Shown here: positions 1 through 7,063 of the stretch, piece by piece | Position numbering within the stretch: position 1 is the first letter of the stretch | How the letters are laid out: each line of letters opens with the position of its first letter | Source of the DNA: CAYUPI01 sp964446585 | GTDB taxonomy: Bacteria; Verrucomicrobiota; Verrucomicrobiia; Limisphaerales; UBA8199 | Reading direction: 5' to 3' | Assembly (NCBI GenBank): GCA_964446585.1 | Contig: CAYUPI010000057.1 | Location: 1-36,487 of the forward strand | DNA: 36,487 bases | Position numbers and translations under genes: made by a program | The notes under the pieces: generated by a model | Told to the model about the DNA's origin: nothing | The model's input: the letters and a program-made list of their open reading frames with translations, nothing else | Databases searched by the model: none

Positions 1-74
1 GCGGGTGTGGTTCAGTGGTAGAATGCGGGCTTCCCAAGCCTGAGATGAGGGTTCGATTCCCTTCACCCGCTCCA
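1..74 (+). tRNA. tRNA-Gly (anticodon CCC), CCA encoded
   Basis: The full cloverleaf can be folded by eye. The acceptor stem GCGGGTG (1-7) pairs with CACCCGC (64-70). The D arm is GTTC/GAAT (one G-T pair), the anticodon stem is 26-30 with 38-42, and the loop TTCCCAA gives anticodon CCC at 33-35. The T arm is GAGGG-TTCGATT-CCCTT, the discriminator is T71 and the CCA (72-74) is encoded. Its last 30 bases (45-74) match 21192-21221 at 29 of 30 positions, in the same orientation. Confidence 0.97.
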
Positions 75-789
75 ATCTCCAGTCTCCTTCGGCAAATTAA
101 TAAGTTCGTAGATACCCACTCATACGAAGAACCGAAAATGAGAATAAAAATGAGAATGACTCGCCTCGGATTCCATCCAGACAACCCTAAACGCCCAGTT
201 GGCCAACGAGTTGTGCAACCCTTACTTCGATTCACGGTGAGAATTTTCGTCTTGTTAGTGAAAAACGGTCGTACGCATCAGGAACTGAACTAAGACTTCC
301 CGAGTTCCGCTACGAAACTCACATCTTTTGCTCGCCCCCGACCACGCAGAAACTGTCTGCTTCCCAGCCGCTGTGCAAGTGGCCAGGCATAACCATAAAC
401 TTGTGGCAGTCCTTTAGGTTACGCGCTACTTCCGCGGTGAAATAGCGGCTCAAATCAAGTCATTACGCACTCCCAATTTATAGGGAACAACTCAGCCTGC
501 AGTTTGAGCCACGCGGATGTATCAGCAGTTCTCAACCCTGGCAAATGGCCCAGAGCTCGATGGTTAGAGAAACTTGCAGAGGGCGTGCCCAATTATTTCC
601 GCCTTCGGCCAGTGTGCAGGCATCGTCACGCTGCGTTCCGCTCGCGCCTGGTCGCCCCAAGACGAGCACCAATAGAACACATGATCCCGAGTATCAATAG
701 CCTGCGATTCGTTAAGTGTGCGGACACTTGATTCATCTGGGGATGTGCGGAGACGGGTTTCGGTAATTGGCCCTTTCTGGCCACTCGGC
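75..789. other. Region without a credible gene; one short tandem repeat
   Basis: The short open frames here have no recognisable protein features, and the longest one on the plus strand only reads through the tRNA. The clear structure is a tandem duplication of an AAAATGAGAAT-type unit at 135-157. No integrase, promoter cluster or RNA gene could be recognised. The AT-richer start and lack of coding signal fit a degraded junction next to the tRNA. Confidence 0.6.
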
Positions 790-1548
790 CTAAGGCAATC
801 GCTCTCGATGTGGTTTGTGATCTCGGTTCCAGCGGACGAGTGCGTGGTCGCTTGTATCCTCGAACACAAATGGTATTTTTGGTGATTCCACGTGGCTGTC
901 GCAAAATAGCACATTAATCCTTCCCTGATGGCGGGAGGAACCACCCCACTCTTCCATTTTCTGCGGATCGAGCTTTATCCGCGCGAAGATTGAGTGCCCA
1001 AAGAGGCTATCGGCGATCACCATCATATCACTTGGTGAAACGACTTCCGATTCCGCCACGGGAACAAGAGTGGCAGGCCAACCGTGGCCGAGGAACCCTA
1101 GGGGTTCAAAGGCTGTCCCAGGGCGGTTCGGATGCACGCCGTATGTATTATATCCATAGAACCAAGGTTTTTGTGGCTCGCCATTGTACGGGAGATGGGC
1201 AGAAGGGCAGCGCCACACTCCTTTTTGATTGAAATCTGATTCTGGGTGAGAAATTCCAAAACCACCGCGCTCAAGCTGGTCAGACCACCATGGGCCAGGG
1301 ATCTCGGCGCTCCTCAAGGCAAGCCATGTTGGGTAGTAGTGGTTATCCACCAGGAAAACATGCAAGGCGGTTCCGAGTTGATGCAAATTGTTGGTACAAT
1401 AGATGCGCTGAGCTCGCGTCTTACTTCGAGAAAGCGCCGGGAGTAGCAGAGCCGCTAGTATGCCAATGACCGTAATGACCACCAACAGTTCCATTAAGGT
1501 AAAGGCCGGAAAGCGGCCCTTTCGCAAGGTTGCAAGTTGCGAGTTCAT
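790..1548 (-). CDS. Type II secretion/type IV pilin-like pseudopilin
   Basis: This is a prepilin-like protein of about 252 residues. A short basic leader is followed by the cleavage/methylation motif FTLMELLVVITVIGILAALL and a hydrophobic helix. The C-terminal part has SSRHQGRINVLFCDSHVE and ends with a RWNRDHKPHRE tail, a layout common in large paralogous pseudopilin families of Verrucomicrobiota and Planctomycetota. The ATG at 1548 is preferred because it overlaps the stop of the upstream regulator gene as ATGA (1545-1548), with GGAG just upstream; a GTG six bases earlier is also in frame. The overlap suggests translational coupling to the LuxR-type gene. Such proteins are membrane-inserted and processed by a prepilin peptidase. 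The specific role is unknown. Confidence 0.88.
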   Translation of the reverse strand: MNSQLATLRKGRFPAFTLMELLVVITVIGILAALLLPALSRSKTRAQRIYCTNNLHQLGTALHVFLVDNHYYPTWLALRSAEIPGPWWSDQLERGGFGISHPESDFNQKGVWRCPSAHLPYNGEPQKPWFYGYNTYGVHPNRPGTAFEPLGFLGHGWPATLVPVAESEVVSPSDMMVIADSLFGHSIFARIKLDPQKMEEWGGSSRHQGRINVLFCDSHVESPKIPFVFEDTSDHALVRWNRDHKPHRERLP

Positions 1549-2420
1549 CTCCACACAAGTTCCCGCAGTCGTGAGGCTTCACCCGATGTCAAGCCGGCAG
1601 AATGGATTGCTTGGGAGCAGGTGAGGCGAAATTTGCGGACGGCCTCTTCTCGGCAATGAACGTTGAGTTTTTTGTAAATGGTAATCAGATGGCTGTGGAC
1701 AGTCCCCGGCCCGATCCCGATGTGTTCCGCGATTTCCTTTTGCAAAAGCCCATGCGAGAGCAGCGCAAGAACCTGCTTTTCCCGTTCTGAAAGCTGACCG
1801 ACTCCACTTGAGCAAGCCATGAGCCGAAATATTTGGAGGAGCGATGTTTGTGCCCGCGGGCAGAAGACTGCGTCTCCTTGCATGATGTCGGCCAACGCTG
1901 CGACCAAGCCCGAAAAGGGGGCCGGCTTCAGAATGTAGCCCGAGGCTCCTGCGAGCAAAAATAGAGTCAGAAAATGTAGCTGAGCGCACGGGCTGTATAC
2001 GAGCACCGGCAGCCCAGGTGCCGTGAGCTTTATCTGCATTATCCAATTGGTGGCCCGCACATAACTGTGTTCCAGATTGATAATTACAGCATCCAGTGTA
2101 TCTGTGCAAATCTCGCGGAGGGGTGATTCGATGGTGTGAAATTCAAGCATCCAACTGAGTTTCGCAGACATGACGGCCCTAATTATGCCAGCTTGAGTTT
2201 GATCGTCGAGGTCAAAAGCCCAAATGCGTGCCTTGCCCTTGCTTACCTTGCTGGCCAGGGCTTGCGTATCACTATGCCAGGCATTGTATGGATCTTGTTT
2301 CGATAGGCGTTGCGAAACGCCAGAGCTCGCGCCAGGTGCCGATTCGGCTGGAGCTGCGGTCGAGCTCATCACAATGTCCAGCGTCGCCGATGGGTCTATT
2401 CGCTGAAGACAACTCTGCAT
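1545..2420 (-). CDS. LuxR/NarL-type regulator with degenerate receiver domain
   Basis: The C-terminal HTH is clear: LSEREKQVLALLSHGLLQKE followed by IAEHIGIGPGTVHSHLITIY and KKL, a standard LuxR/GerE DNA-binding domain. The region before it has a receiver-like fold: GYILKPAP carries the conserved Lys, but the usual phospho-acceptor Asp position reads DAVIINLE, so Asp appears replaced by Asn. It is likely a non-phosphorylated pseudo-receiver regulator. The start is uncertain: the open frame reaches 2420, overlapping the transposase frame on the other strand, while an ATG at 2369 would give a shorter and more plausible N-terminus. The stop overlaps the pseudopilin start by four bases. The upstream region may have been rearranged by the adjacent transposon. 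Confidence 0.8.
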   Translation of the reverse strand: MQSCLQRIDPSATLDIVMSSTAAPAESAPGASSGVSQRLSKQDPYNAWHSDTQALASKVSKGKARIWAFDLDDQTQAGIIRAVMSAKLSWMLEFHTIESPLREICTDTLDAVIINLEHSYVRATNWIMQIKLTAPGLPVLVYSPCAQLHFLTLFLLAGASGYILKPAPFSGLVAALADIMQGDAVFCPRAQTSLLQIFRLMACSSGVGQLSEREKQVLALLSHGLLQKEIAEHIGIGPGTVHSHLITIYKKLNVHCREEAVRKFRLTCSQAIHSAGLTSGEASRLRELVWR

Positions 2421-3442
2421 CGCCTTCTCGTTTGGTTCCCGTACATTTTGACTGGTGGCTCCTCAAACACGAGGTTCGGGCAAACTCGGTTTCGGACAAC
2501 CGCCAGATTGCCCGGCAGTTGAACACTTCCCGGCCAACAGTGTTGCTCTGGCGCGAGCGCTTTGCTCAATCGGGTGTTGCAGGCCTGGAACACGAACCGC
2601 CACGGCAGGTCAGCAGTCAACGCCTGGAGGAGGAGATAATTAAGAAAATCGTGGACACGACTCTGCAAACCACACCTCCGGACGCGACGCATTGGAGCAC
2701 ACGGACTTTGGGGCGCCATTTGGGAGTCAGTCATATGACCGTGGCACGGGTCTGGGACAGTCACGGCCTGCAACCGCATCGGGTGCGGACATTCAAATTG
2801 TCGCGGGATAAACAGTTTGTGGAAAAGCTTACGGATATTGTGGGTCTCTACATGAATCCGCCCGATAAAGCCTTGGTTTTATGCGTGGATGAGAAGTCGC
2901 AGATCCAAGCTCTAGATCGAACGCAATTGGGGTTGCCGCTCAGGTCCGGCAAATGCGCCACCATGACCCACGACTATATCCGGCACGGGACCACCACCCT
3001 GTTCGCCGCGTTGGATGTGCTTCAGGGCACGGTCATCGGCGGTTGCTTTGATCGGCATCGGCATGAGGAGTTCCTGAAATTCTTGCGCCAGATCGATCGG
3101 CAAACTCCTCCGGATCGTCAGCTGCACTTGGTTGTCGACAACTACGCCACGCATAAACATCCAGCCGTAAAGAACTGGCTCAAACGCCACTCCAGATTTC
3201 ATCTGCACTTCACGCCAACCAGTTCATCTTGGCTCAATTTGGTGGAGCGATGGTTCGGAGAAATAACCCGCAAGCGTATCCGTCGGGGCAGTTTCAAAAG
3301 CGTGCGCGACTTGATTGCCGCCATCGAGGATTTTATCTGCCAAAATAACGAAAACCCGAAACCCTTTGTTTGGACAAAGCGCGTCGACCAAATCCTAGAG
3401 AAGGTGGGCCATTGTAAAGCTGAGACTGTTACACCACACTAG
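2228..3442 (+). CDS. IS630-family transposase, probably 5'-truncated
   Basis: From about 2470 onward this is a typical IS630 transposase. An HTH (RQIARQLNTSRPTVLLWRER) is followed by the DDE catalytic core: Asp in LCVDEKSQIQALDRTQ, Asp in LVVDNYATHKHP and Glu in LNLVERWFGEIT. The C-terminus looks complete, ending in TAG at 3440-3442. The first 70-80 residues of the open frame do not resemble a transposase, and the usual helix before RQIAR is missing. No left copy of the sequence around the right end (near 3430-3445) could be found upstream. The element therefore looks cut at its left end, with the present frame starting in foreign sequence that overlaps the LuxR-type gene. The real start is unknown, and the element is probably immobile on its own. 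Confidence 0.85.
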   Translation: MPCPCLPCWPGLAYHYARHCMDLVSIGVAKRQSSRQVPIRLELRSSSSQCPASPMGLFAEDNSASPSRLVPVHFDWWLLKHEVRANSVSDNRQIARQLNTSRPTVLLWRERFAQSGVAGLEHEPPRQVSSQRLEEEIIKKIVDTTLQTTPPDATHWSTRTLGRHLGVSHMTVARVWDSHGLQPHRVRTFKLSRDKQFVEKLTDIVGLYMNPPDKALVLCVDEKSQIQALDRTQLGLPLRSGKCATMTHDYIRHGTTTLFAALDVLQGTVIGGCFDRHRHEEFLKFLRQIDRQTPPDRQLHLVVDNYATHKHPAVKNWLKRHSRFHLHFTPTSSSWLNLVERWFGEITRKRIRRGSFKSVRDLIAAIEDFICQNNENPKPFVWTKRVDQILEKVGHCKAETVTPH

Positions 3443-3489
3443 TGCCCACGCCACAGCGTTAGGTCTGGAAGGTGTGCTGGAATGTGCCC

Positions 3490-6075
3490 TTACGGCGACA
3501 AATGGATCACACAGGCTTCCATTGCCCTGCCGCAGTTGGGCACAATGCCGTCGCGCATTAACTCTTCTCCGGTGAACGATTTTGCCTCCTGCAAAAGCGC
3601 AGGGCGAGCCGGAGCAGGATTGAGTTGTCGCACAGCGTAGCGCTTCACTGGGTCGAGACCTTGAGGTCGGACGGGAAGCGCTTGGCTGTCCCTCATCTGA
3701 AACACGAACATCACGGCCTGGGAACGATTGGTGTTCACAAAATTTAATGCACAGCGGGGAGAATCGTGCGGGTTTTCCAGGCGGTACAGATCCCCGAAGT
3801 GGACCACATCGCGAACTTGTTTATAGGCGGCAACTGCGCCTGCACAGATAGCCTCGTCCTCCACGGATAGTTTGACCAGGTCGAGGTCGAGACCGAAGTT
3901 TGCGCTCATCGCAACGGCGCACGCAAAGTGCATCGGAAGACTGTCCGAATGCGTGACGTGGCTGACAATGGCCATAGGCGGAAAGAAGTAGGAATAGTCC
4001 CATTGCATGGGCAAGCGTACGAGTGGGTCTGTGTTGTCACTCGGCCAAAACTCGTGAAAATACTGGAGTGCGGCGTAATCTACTCGCCCTCCACCACCAG
4101 CGCACAACATCAATTCTGTTTTGGGAAAGCTTTGTGCTGTCTTGTCCATGAGTGAGTAAAGCGCGTGAACATAATCGATCCAAAGGTGTGATTGACGATC
4201 CGGTGCAAGCCAGGATGACCCAGGCTGCGTGAGATAGCGGTTGCAATCCCATTTGGCGTAACTGACTCCGGGTACACTCAGGATGTCCTGGATGACGCGC
4301 CACTCAAATTGCTGCACTTCGGGACGGGTAAGATCGAGCACGAGCTGGTTGCGCTGGAATTCCAGTTCCCGCTTCGGCTGAGCGATTACCCAATTCGGAT
4401 GCCGCTCGAACAATTCGCTTTTCGGATTGACCATTTCCGGTTCGAGCCAGATGCCGAACTTGAGGCCGCGTTTGCCCGCTGCCGCAGCCAATGAAGCCAA
4501 GCCCTCAGGCAGGCGTTTGCGATTGGGTTGCCAGTCGCCGAGGCCCGCCTGGTCATTCACGCGCGGATACTTGTTGCCGAACCAGCCATCATCTAAAAGC
4601 AATAACTCCGCGCCGATTTCTCTGGCCGGATCGTAAAGACCGACGATGCGGCTAAAATCAAAATCGAAGCCGGTGGCATACCAGTTGTTTAACAACACCG
4701 CTCGCGTGGAGTGACCGTCGCGCAAGCCGAAATCGCGAGCCCAGGCGTGGAATTTGCGGCTCATATTGCCGAGTCCCTGGTTACTCCAGACCCAAATCAT
4801 CCGCGGAGTAGTAAAGGTCTCGCCGGCTGCGAGCAGGTAACTCGAAGCGAAGGGATTGAGTCCACATAGCGCACGGACAGATCGGCCGTTGTGATCGAAA
4901 GCGCACTGAAAACTTCCGGACCATGCCAAAGAGCCGGCCAGCACGCGGCCAGTGGTTTCACTCGATGCGTCATCGAGCGAGAGGATGAACGAAGGATTGC
5001 GGAATTGATGGGCGCGCACGCCGAGTTTCGAATCCAGGACTTTCGTCCCCGGCGTGAGAAACTCGGTGGTAGGCTGCATCTCCTTGCCCCAATCGCCAAA
5101 GAAGTGGGTAAGGTGAAGATTCGTGGGCGAGAGGAGCAACGCGCTGGAAGCCATTCGCTCGAACTTCACTGGCCCGGACTCGCGATGCTTGATTTCTACC
5201 CATTGCTCCACCAAATCGCGCTCATCATGCGCGCGAAAGCAAAGCGTGACTTCGAACGGATACGCCGGGTCGCGCAGTTTGATGCGCAAGAGCTCCCGAG
5301 CTGGGCCTTCATTCGTCCGCGTCACACTATCATACAACAATGTCGTCGAAGTATTGCCGTCTGCATGCGCGACTTGCAGCGCCGGTTCCCAGACATAACC
5401 ATCACCCCATTGAGGATACGCTTCGTCGAAACGTTGCGGCGGTTCATTGGCGCTGCCCGCACCCAGAGCGTGTTGATAAAGTCGATTATCGTCGCCCACT
5501 TCAAATTCCAGCGCGAAGTTTTTGGCTTTCGGCCCGAATGGTTCCAGGGGCGGCAGCGGTACCGGAAGTGACGCGCTATCTTGCATCACAAATCCCGCTT
5601 CCGCCCAATCCGCGTGGTCATAGCCTGTGCCGTCATTGCCATCCGTGACGCGCAATCCGAGAATTCGGACGCCGGTGATGTCCACGTCGAGCGATCTTGC
5701 CGGCTGCCGGCCTGCAATGAGTCCGCTCCGCCACAAAACTTTTCCGTCGCCCGTTACGAGAAATTCCACGCTGCCATGTCCTTCAGTGCTGTCATCGAGG
5801 CCGACCTGCGCAAAAAAGCGCTTGCCAGCGCCGCCTAAATCCAAACGCATTTTGCTTTTCGCGTGTGTACCTACTCCGCGAGCGAACTGCTTTCCGTCGA
5901 TGCTGATCGGTTTGCCAACGACTCCGAGATCAACCTTCGGAACGCTCCAACCGGAAGTCATTTTTGTGAGATCAAGTGAAGAGAGCCACACGGTTTCCGC
6001 TCCAAACACGGAAGCTGCGCACACCATGGGGCCAGCCAGGCACACTACTTTGGTAAACGAAGAACTCTTTCGCAT
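3490..6075 (-). CDS. Secreted GH36 alpha-galactosidase with NPCBM domain
   Basis: An 861-residue enzyme with a signal peptide (about residues 1-26, ending VFGA). An NPCBM-type carbohydrate-binding domain follows (about 28-165; SLDLTKMTSGW, GVGTHAKSKM, GLDDSTEGHGSVEF), then a glycoside hydrolase family 36 body. The TIM barrel has LLLDDGWFGNKYP, KFGIWLEPEMVNP and YAKWDCNRY, where Asp610 is the expected nucleophile; FWPSDNTDPLVR supplies the expected acid/base (about Asp680). The reaction is hydrolysis of terminal alpha-galactosyl residues from oligosaccharides or plant galactans, in the periplasm or outside the cell. It is the last gene of the minus-strand carbohydrate cluster, 19 bases after the epimerase-like gene. 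The length is normal for GH36 plus NPCBM. The exact substrate cannot be read from sequence. Confidence 0.92.
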   Translation of the reverse strand: MRKSSSFTKVVCLAGPMVCAASVFGAETVWLSSLDLTKMTSGWSVPKVDLGVVGKPISIDGKQFARGVGTHAKSKMRLDLGGAGKRFFAQVGLDDSTEGHGSVEFLVTGDGKVLWRSGLIAGRQPARSLDVDITGVRILGLRVTDGNDGTGYDHADWAEAGFVMQDSASLPVPLPPLEPFGPKAKNFALEFEVGDDNRLYQHALGAGSANEPPQRFDEAYPQWGDGYVWEPALQVAHADGNTSTTLLYDSVTRTNEGPARELLRIKLRDPAYPFEVTLCFRAHDERDLVEQWVEIKHRESGPVKFERMASSALLLSPTNLHLTHFFGDWGKEMQPTTEFLTPGTKVLDSKLGVRAHQFRNPSFILSLDDASSETTGRVLAGSLAWSGSFQCAFDHNGRSVRALCGLNPFASSYLLAAGETFTTPRMIWVWSNQGLGNMSRKFHAWARDFGLRDGHSTRAVLLNNWYATGFDFDFSRIVGLYDPAREIGAELLLLDDGWFGNKYPRVNDQAGLGDWQPNRKRLPEGLASLAAAAGKRGLKFGIWLEPEMVNPKSELFERHPNWVIAQPKRELEFQRNQLVLDLTRPEVQQFEWRVIQDILSVPGVSYAKWDCNRYLTQPGSSWLAPDRQSHLWIDYVHALYSLMDKTAQSFPKTELMLCAGGGGRVDYAALQYFHEFWPSDNTDPLVRLPMQWDYSYFFPPMAIVSHVTHSDSLPMHFACAVAMSANFGLDLDLVKLSVEDEAICAGAVAAYKQVRDVVHFGDLYRLENPHDSPRCALNFVNTNRSQAVMFVFQMRDSQALPVRPQGLDPVKRYAVRQLNPAPARPALLQEAKSFTGEELMRDGIVPNCGRAMEACVIHLSP

Positions 6076-6094
6076 CGCTTCGTGAGAAGTCTGC

Positions 6095-7063
6095 TCAGTT
6101 CCCGACTCTGATGCAAACCTGCCAGATCACAGACCCTTGTGGCGCAATCGCTCCGCAACGCTTGCGTTGGGCCGCTGCCGACAGGACGTCTGGTTCGCCG
6201 TTTGCCGGTTCTAACGCAAAATGATGATGTCCATGCCAACCACCGCGATTCAGCCATAGGCCGAGCGTGTTGTTTTCTGCCGGGTCCCACTCGAACTCAA
6301 GACGATCACCGGTCTCAGGGTTGTGGATCGCCGCGCGGCCTTCGCGAATCGGCGAGGCAAAGAGTTTTTCGCAATTCGTTTTCGAGGTAGTGTAATTCAA
6401 CGCGTCAATCCACTCCGCGCCATTCAGCAACGCCCTCGTCGATTTGGGCAATTCGAGTTGATCGCCCCTCTGCAGTCGAAGCAGTGGGTGCATCGCCCAC
6501 AAGTAAAGCTCTTCCGTTGATGCTCGGTTGTGCAACCGATAACTGAGCTGGATTTCGTTTTCCAGTAATTCAATCGTCCGCTCGAAATCGAATGGGGAAA
6601 CTTGCAGGCTAATGGTCGTCCGCAACACACTGTGTTTCCATGCCCCCAAATCGGCTTTCCAGGCTGCTGGCCAAAGTTCTCCGTGGTCGGGCAGATTGCG
6701 CTGCTGCCACTTACAGGGAGCGATCGTGGGAAGGCACTCGTCTATGCCAACAAGCGGGCTGCATTCGAAGCTATCGCCGGGCTCGTTCCGAAACAGCTTT
6801 AATCCGTCGTCTGGATGCCAAAGCCACTCGCGTCCGGTGCCCATGTCCTTCAGCGAAATGATGCGGGCGCCGAGGCCCGGGACGACGGTTATTCGGACCT
6901 GTTCAGTGCTGAGAGTATAGGTTTTGAAGCCCTGGATATTTCGGACGCGACGACGCGGTTGAGATAGATCTGCTGGAGTCCGACTTCCGACACCGGCGGC
7001 TACAGCGCTTCCTTCCGCCTCCTCACGTCGGCGGCTACGCGGCTTCCGAGTGACGAGATTCAT
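6095..7063 (-). CDS. Aldose-1-epimerase-like (galactose mutarotase fold) protein
   Basis: A 322-residue protein. From about residue 42 it looks like a mutarotase-superfamily beta-sandwich: VRITVVPGLGARIISLKDMG, REWLWHPDDGLKLFRN, GIDECLPTIAP, LPDHGELWP and WLNRGGWHGHHHFALEP. The last of these resembles the substrate-binding strands of the family. It may interconvert sugar anomers or simply bind sugar; no catalytic pair was assigned with certainty. The ATG at 7063 overlaps the stop of the DUF5107-TPR gene (ATGA), which supports this start and coupled translation. Residues about 6-40 are low-complexity and Arg-rich and coincide with repeat DNA (6945-7050), so the N-terminus seems repeat-derived. 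Confidence 0.8.
   Translation of the reverse strand: MNLVTRKPRSRRREEAEGSAVAAGVGSRTPADLSQPRRRVRNIQGFKTYTLSTEQVRITVVPGLGARIISLKDMGTGREWLWHPDDGLKLFRNEPGDSFECSPLVGIDECLPTIAPCKWQQRNLPDHGELWPAAWKADLGAWKHSVLRTTISLQVSPFDFERTIELLENEIQLSYRLHNRASTEELYLWAMHPLLRLQRGDQLELPKSTRALLNGAEWIDALNYTTSKTNCEKLFASPIREGRAAIHNPETGDRLEFEWDPAENNTLGLWLNRGGWHGHHHFALEPANGEPDVLSAAAQRKRCGAIAPQGSVIWQVCIRVGN
6945..7050. repeat. Interspersed-type repeat forming the N-terminal codons of the epimerase-like gene
   Basis: Two imperfect direct copies of a CGGCGGCTACnnCGCTTCC-like unit lie near 6994-7014 and 7029-7047. Together with the adjoining GC-rich stretch they encode the odd Arg/Ala-rich leader of the mutarotase-like protein rather than any part of its fold. 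The sequence looks like a mobile repeat that stayed in frame. That it is dispersed elsewhere in the genome is inferred. Confidence 0.5.

Noticed and set aside
15..293. A 92-residue protein starting inside the tRNA
   Set aside because: The first 20 codons are tRNA-Gly sequence and the rest has no coding features.
564..944. A 126-residue minus-strand protein
   Set aside because: It overlaps the pseudopilin C-terminus in another frame and has no recognisable motif.
4891..5571. A 226-residue plus-strand protein
   Set aside because: It is antisense to the GH36 gene, whose frame is strongly supported by motifs.
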